A stretch of 64,000 bases of DNA from Synechococcus sp. AG-679-D13 (GCA_003210735.1 QCUM01000008.1:1-64000); one strand, 5' to 3'; counted from the first letter of the stretch, positions 43,161-51,771 are shown. Notes: generated by a model not told the origin, from the sequence alone. Made by a program: numbers and translations.

Positions 43161-43538
43161 TCAGCCCAGTGGTTCACAACTGTGGCGGATGATCGAGCCA
43201 CGGCGTTCGAAGAATTCCGGCTGCTCTGGATCGTCTTCCCGCCACCACCAGCGACCATCGGTGTAACTGGGTGTGCCGGCGTTATTGGTTCGCGGTAACT
43301 GAAGCGTGATGTCGCGCCAGGTCAACAACACGCCATCACCGGGCAGGGTGTCGCCAAGGGTGTTGGGAATGGAATCAGACAATCCCGTGGGATCAACAGC
43401 CCCTCGGAACGGTTCAACCTGCAACCGATCACCATCACAGATCCAGTCTGCAGCGGCAGGAATCTGAGGAACCAGAAACAGAATCAAAGCCAGCAACGCA
43501 GCGGTCAGTGCTTGCACGGCACAATTCGACGATGACAT
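43161..43538 (-). CDS. small secreted protein
   Basis: 125 residues from ATG 43538. Signal peptide QALTAALLALILFLVPQIPA with Ala-Ala-Asp after it. The mature part has TWRDITLQLPRTN and GRWWWREDDPEQPEFFERRG, and one Cys near each end. No domain recognised. Its start overlaps the divergent gene at 43532 by seven bases. Confidence 0.68.
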   Translation of the reverse strand: MSSSNCAVQALTAALLALILFLVPQIPAAADWICDGDRLQVEPFRGAVDPTGLSDSIPNTLGDTLPGDGVLLTWRDITLQLPRTNNAGTPSYTDGRWWWREDDPEQPEFFERRGSIIRHSCEPLG

Positions 43539-43915
43539 TGACCCTCGTCTACGACGGCGGCTGCCCGTTCTGCAGTTCCTTTGCGCAACGCGCAGAACTT
43601 CAGGGAGGCCTTCCCGACCTGAAAATCCGTGACGGGCGAGCTGATCATGCCCTGCGGGCTGAGCTGGCAGGACGCGGCTATCGACTGGCCAAAGGAGCGA
43701 TGCTGCTGGAGGGAGACAGGATCTGGCACGGCAGCGCAGCAATTGCCGAGCTCAACCGTCGGATGAACCCGAGCGATGCGCTGCTGCAAGTTCTTCAACA
43801 GGTCTTCCGCAATGAGGGACGCGCCCATCAGCTCTATCCAGCCTTACTGCTGGCAAGACGTTTAGCCCTGGCAGTGCAGGGACGCCCTGTCGATCCGGAT
43901 CATCACCGCAGTTAG
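43532..43915 (+). CDS. DCC-family (DUF393) thiol-disulfide oxidoreductase
   Basis: 127 residues from ATG 43532. The redox motif is at the N-terminus: LVYDGGCPFCSSFAQR, with a thioredoxin-like CxxC (CPFC). The rest (MLLEGDRIWHGSAAIAELNR) fits DUF393. Redox partner unknown. The two opposite start codons overlap, so promoters must lie within the opposite gene. Confidence 0.85.
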   Translation: MTLTLVYDGGCPFCSSFAQRAELQGGLPDLKIRDGRADHALRAELAGRGYRLAKGAMLLEGDRIWHGSAAIAELNRRMNPSDALLQVLQQVFRNEGRAHQLYPALLLARRLALAVQGRPVDPDHHRS

Positions 43916-44056
43916 GCATCAGCACGGGTGGCGAAAAGGAGGACACCCGGACTACGGTCAATGCAAGCCCTTTAGATTTGCTTAAGCATCGACCCTGAAC
44001 ACGCTGGCCAAGATCCCTCCGTCCCCGACGCGCTGAGCCATCACCAGCTGAGTGCC

Positions 44057-44308
44057 TTGCTGAAGGCTGCAATGCACGGCGGGCGCAGCTCTCGACAGCA
44101 GATTGGGGGTCAGGACATCGACGAAGACGAATTGCTTCGAGCTGCTCTGAGCGCCTGGGCGGACCAGACCAGAGAATTACTGCAGTGGATCGATCAGCAG
44201 GGTGACGCCGTCAGCGAATCGCGCACCCCGAAGCAGGTCATGGCACTTGGCAGTTTCCGCACCCATCTTGTGATGGGACTTAAAGCCTTGCGTTATGCGG
44301 AAAGCTGA
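44057..44308 (+). CDS. conserved hypothetical protein
   Basis: 83 residues from TTG 44057, or ATG 44072. The frame is open upstream to about 43979 without ATG/GTG. Helical throughout (DEDELLRAALSAWADQTREL). No domain recognised. Confidence 0.5.
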   Translation: MLKAAMHGGRSSRQQIGGQDIDEDELLRAALSAWADQTRELLQWIDQQGDAVSESRTPKQVMALGSFRTHLVMGLKALRYAES

Positions 44309-44339
44309 TTCTGAACATTTCAGAGACTGAATTTGAGTT

Positions 44340-44471
44340 TCAGTGAACTCCTTCAAGTTCAATCTCCGGTTCCAAATGGGTCATCTCAGCAAAATCATCG
44401 AGCTCAGCTTTCATTTCCATCAACATCACGGCCAAAGAAGCCGCTAGTTCAAAACAAAATTCGTCCGTCAC
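44340..44471 (-). CDS. possible small acidic protein
   Basis: 43 residues from GTG 44471: TDEFCFELAASLAVMLMEMK then AELDDFAEMTHLEPEIELEG. Acidic helix. The same frame is open upstream to a TGA before a plausible NWVVERLDAV stretch, so a frameshifted longer form is possible. Confidence 0.35.
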   Translation of the reverse strand: MTDEFCFELAASLAVMLMEMKAELDDFAEMTHLEPEIELEGVH

Positions 44472-44578
44472 AGCATCTAACCGTTCGACAACCCAGTTGT
44501 AGGAACAGGATCAGGGAAGCCGTGGCAATGCTCAACCGACGTTTACATAAATACGCTGAAAATGAAATTCAGCAATCC

Positions 44579-44800
44579 TCACGACTCAACAACAGCAGGC
44601 TGAAACACCTGGAGGCCTGCGACCTGGGCGTCTGATAGCAAGTCGTTGATGCAATCAGAGCCGAAACAGGATTGATCACCCAACAGGGTTCCCCATTCTT
44701 CACATGGGAAATGGGTCTGCAGCCAGAGAACTCCATGGATGCTGTTCACTCGCAGCTGGAACAGTCCGGGGCGATCCAGGGGCTGAGCGATCAGATCCAA
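44579..44800 (-). CDS. small conserved hypothetical protein
   Basis: 73 residues, MDLIAQPLDRPGLFQLRVNS then IHGVLWLQTHFPCEEWGTLL. Beta-rich centre, two to three Cys, helical DCINDLLSDAQVAGL. Reads as a genuine small soluble protein; function unknown. Confidence 0.55.
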   Translation of the reverse strand: MDLIAQPLDRPGLFQLRVNSIHGVLWLQTHFPCEEWGTLLGDQSCFGSDCINDLLSDAQVAGLQVFQPAVVES

Positions 44801-44881
44801 GAGAACGTGAATGAATTGACCGTGTTATGCCGGAACCTGCCCAAGGGAATTGTTCGCGTCGATACAAAATCAACGGAAATG

Positions 44882-45103
44882 TCAACGATTCCAGCGCATG
44901 CCCAATCGGAAGCGCTGATAACGCAGCAGAGCCTCTTCCTCCGAAAGATGGGGAAACAAGGCCTGGGCTTCATCAAGCCGGGCAGGCTCCAGCAACCAGT
45001 CCTGTTCGGGAGCCAGGTCAACACCGGGTGCGGCCTGGCTCCATTTGGACGCCCATGGAAGACGTTGCCGGACTCTCTGCAAGAGTTCGAGCGGATGAAT
45101 CAC
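44882..45103 (-). CDS. small conserved hypothetical protein
   Basis: 73 residues, MIHPLELLQRVRQRLPWASK, with acidic helix ARLDEAQALFPHLSEEEALL and basic end RYQRFRLGMRWNR. No domain recognised. Confidence 0.55.
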   Translation of the reverse strand: MIHPLELLQRVRQRLPWASKWSQAAPGVDLAPEQDWLLEPARLDEAQALFPHLSEEEALLRYQRFRLGMRWNR

Positions 45104-45173
45104 TGAACAGATGAGGGAGCGAACTCAGATCCTTCCACTTGAACAACCATGAAACAGAACGTGGTCGCCAACT

Positions 45174-46037
45174 TCAACCAACAGGCAATGACTCCAACAT
45201 TGAGCTGATCAAGGGGTTGAATCCCATCTGCCTGAGGCGAGAGTTGCTCACTCGGGCGTTGAACACCCGCGCGCCAGGCCGATCGTGGTTTTCCCAGATC
45301 ACCGGAGCCAGTCCCTCATCATCACAGAGGGCATTGGACAGTTCACGTCGACTGAGCTGAAGATCATCCACCAGGTTAAAAACTCCCTTCAGTCGCTTTG
45401 AGAAGGCGAACTCAACACCGCGAACAATGTCATCGCGGTGAATCCAGGCATTGATGTGGGATCCGTTCTTGGCGACAAGGTTGCCGGAGGCACTTCGGAT
45501 GAAGGAGGCGATGTCTTGTCCGGGCCCATAAATCCCACCGAGACGAAGCACGCAGGCCTGAATGACGTCGGAGTTCAGGCTCAGAACACTGCGTTCCGCC
45601 TCCAACAGCAACGCATTGATTGGGGAGTTTTCATCAGGGGGTGTCTGCTCATGGCAGATCGCACCGCCCTGATCGCCATAGACGCCTGCACTGCTGAGGT
45701 AGGTGACGTGTAGCGGGCTCTGGCGTCGGCGTTGTTGCACCGCCTGAATCAGATCGGAAACGCCTGCAGCAAATACAGAGCGGTACTCGGCTTCATCAAA
45801 ACTGGAACCGCTGGGGGCCATTGAGATCAGCAGGCCATCCAGATGATCAAGGAAAGCAGGATCGGATCCCGATTGGCCCGCTTTGTAAATGCGGGGGTGA
45901 TCCACCAGCTCGCAGAGCTCTCCGAGTCGAGCAGGGTTCGTCACCGTGCCGGTGATCTCGTTCCCCAGGCCCCGCAAATGAGCAGCCACCGCGGAACCGA
46001 CGTAGCCACAACCGACAACTCCGAAACAAAAGCCCAT
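45174..46037 (-). CDS. SDR-type NAD(P)-binding protein lacking the YxxxK pair
   Basis: 287 residues. Rossmann start FGVVGCGYVGSAVAAHLRGL, LSSAGVYGDQGG and a GIYGPGQ block are typical of epimerase/dehydratase SDRs. The catalytic Tyr-X3-Lys expected after the SSAGVYG block is missing (ENSPINALLLEAER there), as in YeeZ-like atypical SDRs, so catalysis may be absent or different. Cofactor binding is likely kept. Orphan gene; sugar-linked substrate suspected only. Confidence 0.78.
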   Translation of the reverse strand: MGFCFGVVGCGYVGSAVAAHLRGLGNEITGTVTNPARLGELCELVDHPRIYKAGQSGSDPAFLDHLDGLLISMAPSGSSFDEAEYRSVFAAGVSDLIQAVQQRRRQSPLHVTYLSSAGVYGDQGGAICHEQTPPDENSPINALLLEAERSVLSLNSDVIQACVLRLGGIYGPGQDIASFIRSASGNLVAKNGSHINAWIHRDDIVRGVEFAFSKRLKGVFNLVDDLQLSRRELSNALCDDEGLAPVIWENHDRPGARVFNARVSNSRLRQMGFNPLISSMLESLPVG

Positions 46038-46146
46038 GGAGAAGCAAGCGCTGTTTACACAACGTAACGAACGGAAGCTTCCTTCGCGGACCAGTCCCTG
46101 ATCAGGATGCGTTGGGGCGCCAGCCCTCAGCCCTTATCCAATCACC

Positions 46147-46251
46147 ATGGTTCTGATCCTCTGCGCCGCCCTTTTCCTCGGCCTGCTCTGGTTGACTCAG
46201 ACGCTGGTTCGACGGGGATTGGACGATGGCTCAGGTGGGGCGGAAGACTGA
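46147..46251 (+). CDS. 34-residue membrane peptide
   Basis: MVLILCAALFLGLLWLTQTL with VRRGLDDGSGGAED. One helix, then a polar acidic tail. Overlaps the 3' end of the opposite 46231 gene by about 20 bases. Confidence 0.5.
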   Translation: MVLILCAALFLGLLWLTQTLVRRGLDDGSGGAED

Positions 46252-46428
46252 ATCCGCAGCCAACCCACGTTCTCGCTCGCGAACATATTCCTCCGCCTCC
46301 CAGAGGCCGGTGATTTCACGACAGTTGCGGTCGCGATCACAGACCCAATACCCACCACCTCGCACTGAATCAATCGTTGACCCCATGGGAGTCTCGACGA
46401 CGCGACCCATCAGATTCATTGCCATCAA
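46231..46428 (-). CDS. small hypothetical protein
   Basis: 65 residues, or 62 from ATG 46419. Core GSTIDSVRGGGYWVCDRDRN and an acidic helix (GLWEAEEYVRERER). Two Cys (WVCDRDRNCR) six residues apart. No domain recognised. Confidence 0.5.
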   Translation of the reverse strand: MMAMNLMGRVVETPMGSTIDSVRGGGYWVCDRDRNCREITGLWEAEEYVRERERGLAADSVFRPT

Positions 46429-46532
46429 GCGACAAAAACACCTTCACAATCCGACGGCAGGTGACCCTCAGATGTTCACCCCATAACCGATGTACAAATA
46501 AAAATAAATCTCACAGGGAGCCAACAATCTGT

Positions 46533-46886
46533 TCAGCCGAGCAGACCGATCAGGAACGTCGTGACTGCCACCAGCAAAGCAATGGTTGAAAGAGCAGCCG
46601 CAACCATCACAACGCCGGCAACGATTCCGATGCGGGCCACTGTTGCTGGAAACAGCAGATAAAAACTCAGGACAAAAGCCAGAGGCCAGAACGGAGGGAG
46701 AAGGATGCAGACACCGGTCAGCACCATCAGGCGCCTACGGCGATCACGAAGCTTTTGCTGCTCAAGATCCTGCTGCTCGCGTTGTTGGTCAACGCTGCGT
46801 TGCTCCTCATCGGACAACCACCGCCCCCGATCCCGGGCATCCCTGAGATCCTGCTCCAGTTGGTCGGAGGTCGATCCATCACCCAT
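46533..46886 (-). CDS. membrane protein with coiled N-terminus
   Basis: 117 residues. A Gln/Glu/Arg coiled stretch (residues 8-50) precedes two to three hydrophobic helices (LMVLTGVCILLPPFWPLAFV). No family recognised. Followed on the same strand by no obvious partner. Confidence 0.6.
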   Translation of the reverse strand: MGDGSTSDQLEQDLRDARDRGRWLSDEEQRSVDQQREQQDLEQQKLRDRRRRLMVLTGVCILLPPFWPLAFVLSFYLLFPATVARIGIVAGVVMVAAALSTIALLVAVTTFLIGLLG

Positions 46887-46914
46887 CCAACCAACCTAAG
46901 CAGACATGCATGAC

Positions 46915-47082
46915 TCAGTTTTGTGGATCTGCGAGTGATGCGCCAACCTCAGCCTCAAGCCAGGAAGGCCGCTCCGATCGGGGATGTCGCCAGGCCAGGC
47001 ACAACAGCGCCTGCAGAACGCGGGGCCGCGGCGGCACCTGGCAGACAGGAGCCTTGCTGATTCGGACAGTGGTCTCATCCAT
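46915..47082 (-). CDS. small hypothetical protein, overlapping pair
   Basis: 55 residues from ATG 47082 (MDETTVRISKAPVCQVPPRP), ending EAEVGASLADPQN. Starts eight bases inside the upstream gene (47075-47281). Composition plausible; no domain. Confidence 0.4.
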   Translation of the reverse strand: MDETTVRISKAPVCQVPPRPRVLQALLCLAWRHPRSERPSWLEAEVGASLADPQN

Positions 47083-47281
47083 GGTTCTGCAAGCGGAGAG
47101 CCTCGACAACCGCAGCATTGGCTTCCACTGCCGAGGGGAAGACGCCAAGTTCCAGATCCCGGCCATTGCGACGCATATGGGCCTGGAACAAACCATCGGT
47201 GCGCTGGTGAATCCAACGCCAGTTGATGCAAGAGGGCAGAGCATGGGCCAGCCCCTCGCCTGTCATCGGCCTGGGACGCAT
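47075..47281 (-). CDS. small protein with AP2-like DNA-binding pattern
   Basis: 68 residues. The stretch FQAHMRRNGRDLELGVFPSA followed by VEANAAVVEALRL resembles the three strands and helix of an AP2 domain (WxAxIxxxGkxxxLGxFxTxEEA). Assignment is a hint from pattern only. Confidence 0.4.
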   Translation of the reverse strand: MRPRPMTGEGLAHALPSCINWRWIHQRTDGLFQAHMRRNGRDLELGVFPSAVEANAAVVEALRLQNHG

Positions 47282-47443
47282 CGGTCACTCCTATGAACAT
47301 CCACTCGAACCGTAGAAATCCGGTCAGCGGACACAGACAAAACTTCCACTTCTCCACATCAATCCCGTGAAGGGAGATGAAGCAGAGGGCTCGATCATCA
47401 CGTTCAGGAGACGTGGAAAGGCTGAAAAAAAGGCCAGTGGCCG

Positions 47444-47644
47444 CTAGCGGAGCAACCGCGAATGCAAACGACAAACCCTGAGCGCCTGCTCGGGAGGCTG
47501 CTGACACATGGCGCCCAGCTCCTGGTTCAACTCACGAAACAAAGCCTGTTCAGACCCTGGCAGGAACGACAGCGCCGAGAGCAGACCAGCGAAGGCAAAG
47601 AGCACCACGGACCTGTCACAAGCTGCGGCAAGAGTAAGACTCAA
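47444..47644 (-). CDS. small secreted protein
   Basis: 66 residues. Hydrophobic start (LVVLFAFAGLLSALSFLP-like) as a signal or anchor, then CQQPPEQALRVCRLHSRLLR with two Cys. No domain recognised. Confidence 0.5.
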   Translation of the reverse strand: MSLTLAAACDRSVVLFAFAGLLSALSFLPGSEQALFRELNQELGAMCQQPPEQALRVCRLHSRLLR

Positions 47645-47742
47645 GCCAGACGTTTACGTCCCACGCCTGGATGCTCGAGGGAGATAGGGCTTGAAACTTC
47701 ACGCGTGCCCGAGAGGAGCAGTGGCTGCTTAAACAAAAACTG

Positions 47743-47862
47743 TCAGATGCGCTCTGCGGCAATGACAAGAGCGGAGAGAACTGCGCAAGCAATCCCGAGA
47801 CAAGAAACGCCCAACACAATGGTGTTGGCTCGTTTGGCCTGAGAAAACGTTCGCATCTTCAT
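47743..47862 (-). CDS. 39-residue membrane peptide
   Basis: MKMRTFSQAKRANTIVLGVS then CLGIACAVLSALVIAAERI. Basic N-terminus followed by one helix. Confidence 0.45.
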   Translation of the reverse strand: MKMRTFSQAKRANTIVLGVSCLGIACAVLSALVIAAERI

Positions 47863-47944
47863 CCCTTCATCTGAGGAGAATTTAATGCGTACTCACATCT
47901 CAGCGCTGAAAGTCAATAGGACTTTACCAAGGCTTGGAAACGAT

Positions 47945-48043
47945 TCAGGCCGTGGGATCAGCCTGAGCAATGCGGAACGTCCACAAGGCCAACGATGCTG
48001 CCGCCGTTGTTCCGAAGAAGATCAGTAGCAATTGAGTTGTCAT
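47945..48043 (-). CDS. 32-residue membrane peptide
   Basis: MTTQLLLIFFGTTAAASLAL then WTFRIAQADPTA. One hydrophobic helix. The glycosyltransferase gene ends 72 bases upstream on the same strand. Confidence 0.45.
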   Translation of the reverse strand: MTTQLLLIFFGTTAAASLALWTFRIAQADPTA

Positions 48044-48114
48044 TCGATTGCGGGGGCGCAGGGCCCCTGATCACTGCTTTACAAAAATAAACAGTGTTTG
48101 CGTCCGCCGCGAGC

Positions 48115-49305
48115 TCACCCAGCCAAAGAGCGCCCTTTCCAGGTCCAGCCGCGACCGGTGAGCGTGCGCCACACCGAAACAGGTCCGATCAAACCGACCA
48201 ACAGCCCACCAGCTCCCATCAGCCACCAGTGCCGCATCGGCAGATCAAAACGTCTGAGGTTCCACCAGCGCAAGAGCCACTGCTGCAACAACGCAACACA
48301 AGCCAGACCCAGCGACCAACGCCACCACACCCCCAGTTCCGGGAGCAGCAGAAGCAACACAAGGGCGGTGGGGAGGACCAGCCAGGGAACAGTGAACATC
48401 TGCAGAACTACCCCTGAAGCGCCCAGAGCCCGCAGAACATCTCGATCCAGACCAATCAACCAGTTCTTGGTCCAACCTTCCCAGAGTGCCGGCAGATCCT
48501 GGTACATGCGCAGCATCACGGCGTCCAGACCTAGCTGGTAGCTCAGTCGATATCCACCCGACTTGATCAGACGCGCCAGAGCCAGATCCTCCACGACTTC
48601 CGCGGCCAGCTGCCTGTGCCCCCCGATCGCGGCATAGGCCTCGCTGGAAAACAACATGAACGGTCCAGCCGCAAACGCCACCTCGGAATTCGGGTCATTC
48701 GTGGCCTCAATCGGGAAGCCAAGCCCAAGCAAGCTGGCCATGATCGGTTGAACCATCCATTCCGCCAGACAGCCACACTCCAATCGAGGAGCCAGGCTGA
48801 ACAGGTCGGCGCTTTCCTCGATCGCCTGCCCAAGAGCTCGTCTGAGCGCATCTGGCCGCAAACGAACGTCTGCATCGATGAACAACACCCATTTGCTGGT
48901 GACCTGTTCCATCGCGCGACAGCAGGCCCAGTTCTTGCCGACCCAGCGCTCGCCTTGTGGGCGAGAGCCGGCCTGGAGGACCGAGCAGATCTCTGAATGA
49001 TCCAAAGCCGTTTGATGCGCAATCTCCGCGGTGGCATCGGTGGACGCATCGTCAACCACCAAGACGGACCAATCCGTGCATGGCGGAGTGCTGTCGAGGA
49101 CACTCTGCAGACAAGCCGCAATGTTCACCTCTTCGTTGTACGCCGGAACGACAACGGTGAGCGATGTGTCGGGGAGCTCTGAGTTGGCTGCCTGAACTTT
49201 GAGCTGGGGTGCCACAGCGAAAACACGCAACAGGCCGATCTGCAAAATGAGCAGACCGGCACTAGAAGCAGCTGCCGCCAGCAAAAGAATGATGGCGACA
49301 GTCAA
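48115..49305 (-). CDS. family 2 glycosyltransferase, membrane-bound
   Basis: 396 residues. N-terminal hydrophobic anchor, then SLTVVVPAYNEEVNIAACLQ, LVVDDASTDATAE, FIDADVRLRPDAL (DxD metal site) and AAEVVEDLALARLI, with an acceptor-like QDLPALWEGW; three to four C-terminal helices. The layout fits HpnB/CruC-type GT2 enzymes that glycosylate lipids or carotenoids; substrate is not settled. The RRM gene lies 24 bases upstream on the same strand. Confidence 0.85.
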   Translation of the reverse strand: MTVAIILLLAAAASSAGLLILQIGLLRVFAVAPQLKVQAANSELPDTSLTVVVPAYNEEVNIAACLQSVLDSTPPCTDWSVLVVDDASTDATAEIAHQTALDHSEICSVLQAGSRPQGERWVGKNWACCRAMEQVTSKWVLFIDADVRLRPDALRRALGQAIEESADLFSLAPRLECGCLAEWMVQPIMASLLGLGFPIEATNDPNSEVAFAAGPFMLFSSEAYAAIGGHRQLAAEVVEDLALARLIKSGGYRLSYQLGLDAVMLRMYQDLPALWEGWTKNWLIGLDRDVLRALGASGVVLQMFTVPWLVLPTALVLLLLLPELGVWWRWSLGLACVALLQQWLLRWWNLRRFDLPMRHWWLMGAGGLLVGLIGPVSVWRTLTGRGWTWKGRSLAG

Positions 49306-49329
49306 AATCAGTGGACCAGCCTCAGGAGA

Positions 49330-49575
49330 TCAACGGCGTGGCTCAGCTTTCCGCACAGTGATGGCGCGACCCATCCACTCCACGTTCTGAAGATCGTTGA
49401 TGGCAGCTGTTTCAGCCTGCTCATCAGCCAGGTCGACGAAGGCAAAACCCCGCTTACGACCTGTCTCGCGATCCAACGGCATGGAGCACTTGCTCACCTC
49501 GCCGTATTCACCGAACAGATGGATGAGGTCTTCTCTCTCAGCGTCCCAGGAGAGATTTCCAATGAAGATGGTCAA
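49330..49575 (-). CDS. RRM RNA-binding protein
   Basis: 81 residues with a single RNA-recognition motif: RNP2 IFIGNLSW and RNP1 RKRGFAFVDL, plus LFGEYGEVSKCSMPLDRETG. Short Gly-less tail (VRKAEPRR). Cyanobacterial Rbp proteins of this type respond to cold and other stress. Confidence 0.93.
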   Translation of the reverse strand: MTIFIGNLSWDAEREDLIHLFGEYGEVSKCSMPLDRETGRKRGFAFVDLADEQAETAAINDLQNVEWMGRAITVRKAEPRR

Positions 49576-49757
49576 AAAACTTTCTCAAATGGGGACTACA
49601 TGTACTTTCTCACATCGCCAAGCAGTTCTGTCGGCTTTACGCACGGCAAAGGTTGAATTGCCTGATGCACCGCTGCGGCATACGCTCAATCCGTGAGGAG
49701 TACAGCGAATCGAAGACGCTGGATAGGACGGAGTGACAACAGTTCTGGAGGATTGGC

Positions 49758-49922
49758 ATGGCGAACGCAACGATCGTGACCACCCGCGACGGAGACACTG
49801 TTCAGCAGTTTCAAGGACTTGATGGACCTCTTTACCGAGCCTGCAATGGCAACCGCTGTTCAACCTGCCCAGATCTGGTGACGGCCCTGGAGCGACTCAA
49901 GGTCTGGCGAGAGAAGCTCTGA
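49758..49922 (+). CDS. small Cys-cluster protein
   Basis: 54 residues, MANATIVTTRDGDTVQQFQG then YRACNGNRCSTCPDLVTALE. Three Cys in CNGNRCSTC suggest metal or redox binding. Convergent with the DUF4177 gene at 49947. Confidence 0.55.
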   Translation: MANATIVTTRDGDTVQQFQGLDGPLYRACNGNRCSTCPDLVTALERLKVWREKL

Positions 49923-49946
49923 CAAGCCAATAACCAAGCCGAGTAT

Positions 49947-50183
49947 TCAAAGCTCTCTCTTGAACGTGTAACAACCACCGTGATAACCGGTGAAGGGCTG
50001 GGCGTAGGTCACCAATTCCCAGCCCTGATCACCGAGCTCGTTCATCAAGCCAACCAGGGTCACATCACGTTGGGGGTGACTTCGCGAGATCAACTGACGG
50101 TCGTCGAGCCAAAGTTCTTCGATCTCACCGGTCCAGGATTTTCCGCGGGGTACGAAACGCAACTGGGTGTACTCCCACTTCAT
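49947..50183 (-). CDS. DUF4177-like protein
   Basis: 78 residues, MKWEYTQLRFVPRGKSWTGE, with LVGLMNELGDQGWELVTYAQ and GGCYTFKREL, the DUF4177 pattern. Function unknown. Confidence 0.72.
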   Translation of the reverse strand: MKWEYTQLRFVPRGKSWTGEIEELWLDDRQLISRSHPQRDVTLVGLMNELGDQGWELVTYAQPFTGYHGGCYTFKREL

Positions 50184-50236
50184 CGAGAACCGGCGCGATC
50201 TAAGGCGTCATTGTCGCCGATGCAACTGCCCGTGGA

Positions 50237-50488
50237 TCAGAGCACTCCCAGAGGCCCCTTCTTCTTCTTGCAATAACCAGCACCGATGTTCATCCAGCCC
50301 GCCTGGCAAGCATCACCATTGGTGGGAGCCACTTCGTAATACACCGGCGAGACACAGGTGGTGCCAAGGGTGTTCACATAACCGGCGGGGCACTGGTCGA
50401 AACCTTGGGCTTTGGGAATTTCCTTCTGAGCGAAAGCTGCAGAGGGAGCCAGAACCAGGGGCATCAGAGCCAGGAGCAGCTTGCGCAT
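50237..50488 (-). CDS. small secreted Cys-rich protein
   Basis: 83 residues from ATG 50488. Signal peptide MRKLLLALMPLVLAPSAAFA before Gln. Mature Cys pairs in GFDQCPAGYVNTLGTTCV and GDACQAGWMNIGAGYCKKKK, a twofold repeat-like pattern. Likely disulphide-bonded periplasmic protein. Confidence 0.65.
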   Translation of the reverse strand: MRKLLLALMPLVLAPSAAFAQKEIPKAQGFDQCPAGYVNTLGTTCVSPVYYEVAPTNGDACQAGWMNIGAGYCKKKKGPLGVL

Positions 50489-50549
50489 GGGTGCTTGGAG
50501 ATCTTGGGCAGTTTTAAAAGAAAAGCGGTGAGCTGTCAGTTCCCCGCAG

Positions 50550-50732
50550 CTAGCTGTAGGAGTGTCCGCCTGCTTCAAGATGGCCCTGTGCTTCACGCAA
50601 CCAGCTCCACACCGTGGGGTTTCGACTGGCGTGCTTCTGAACCAGGATCCGCTCATTCAGACTCACAGGGTCACCGCTGGACAATCGCAAGACAATGTCT
50701 TTGAGCATCAACCGCGTCCGGGGGCTGAGCAT
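50550..50732 (-). CDS. small hypothetical protein
   Basis: 60 residues, MLSPRTRLMLKDIVLRLSSG, helical with VSLNERILVQKHASRNPTVW. No domain recognised. Confidence 0.5.
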   Translation of the reverse strand: MLSPRTRLMLKDIVLRLSSGDPVSLNERILVQKHASRNPTVWSWLREAQGHLEAGGHSYS

Positions 50733-50952
50733 CGGAGATTGCTGGAACTGAGGACAGATTGATCACTCCTGCAGCCGCTACTGTGAAGCAAATATAAAAA
50801 CGAAGTGATCACTACCAAAGACAATCAACTCAGTGATCGTTGATGCCAATCAGGCATGGGCTATGAACAACAACAATCCATAACTTTTATTCATTGACAT
50901 CTGGCTGATCGCCATCGTTCAGGAGACAACAAGGTCAGCACGGTTCAATTCC

Positions 50953-51126
50953 ATGGTCACTCAGCAGCGCGAGCGGAGACTCCTGACACTGCACAGCTCC
51001 ATTCATGACGACGAACCCTGCCTTTGTCTGAGCTGCACCACGCTTCGTCGACAAATCGAGCGCAATGCCCATGCACAACCCCGGCCATTGCCATCCCGTG
51101 GCCCCGCTGCCAGCTTGAAGTCATGA
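50953..51126 (+). CDS. small CxC/Cys protein, first of an overlapping pair
   Basis: 57 residues, MVTQQRERRLLTLHSSIHDD then EPCLCLSCTTLRRQIERNAH. Three closely spaced Cys (CLCLSC) are a possible metal site. Its stop overlaps the next start as ATGA. Confidence 0.5.
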   Translation: MVTQQRERRLLTLHSSIHDDEPCLCLSCTTLRRQIERNAHAQPRPLPSRGPAASLKS

Positions 51127-51275
51127 ACATACGAATCCTTCTGCGCCGTTGGGCGGGATCTTTGCTTGGGCTTGTGGATGAGTATTGGGCGATGCGGCGT
51201 CCCTGGCACTACGGAAATCGCGATCCACAGTGTGAGTTGCACTGTGATGGTCAGCAGTGCCGCCCAGGTCCTTGA
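51123..51275 (+). CDS. small Cys-containing protein, second of the pair
   Basis: 50 residues, MNIRILLRRWAGSLLGLVDE then YWAMRRPWHYGNRDPQCELH and CDGQQCRPGP. Amphipathic N-terminal helix and a C-terminal Cys cluster. Translationally coupled to the upstream gene. Confidence 0.5.
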   Translation: MNIRILLRRWAGSLLGLVDEYWAMRRPWHYGNRDPQCELHCDGQQCRPGP

Positions 51276-51694
51276 TCAAGCCCTAATGGGAGGGATCACC
51301 CCCTGCAGAACAGCGGTAAAAACTTGAAGTTGATTTGAAGTTCTGCCGCATGCATGCATGCATGATTGATTCGTGAAACCGATGCCCATCAAGGCATCTA
51401 TCAATCATCAGGCTGCAGATTCCTTGGACTGGATTTTTTCCCGCCAATTCGGGCCCAGTTCAGAAATCAGATCTTGCTCGAGGGAGCGCAGATAGCGCTT
51501 GCGTTGCCCAGATTCACCACCAAACCAAGTTGGAATTTCGAAAATTCTTGACTCATCCATGCTGGAAGGATCCCACAGAGACGCTGATCAGGAAAGGAAA
51601 GGTCTCTATTCGTGTGATCCCGATGACACAAGCAGGATGACGACTTGTTCTGTCGACAAGCACGTCAACTCCATTTTCTTAGGCCTCCGCCTCT
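51276..51694. other. intergenic region before repeat copy C
   Basis: No supported gene. Contains the (GCAT)n tract at 51348-51364 and an AT-rich middle. Confidence 0.4.
51348..51364. repeat. palindromic (GCAT)4G tract
   Basis: GCATGCATGCATGCATG, a perfect tetranucleotide repeat that is also self-complementary. Function unknown. Confidence 0.9.
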
Positions 51695-51771
51695 TCGGCA
51701 ATGCGCCTTAACACCGATTGCCACCGGCCTGGCCAGTGACGAGAGTGTGTCTATCGAGATCGGAGGAGCCC

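Noticed and set aside
44333-44635. 100-codon plus-strand open frame
   Set aside because: It is Ser/Pro/Gln/Arg biased and antisense to a better acidic frame at 44340-44471.
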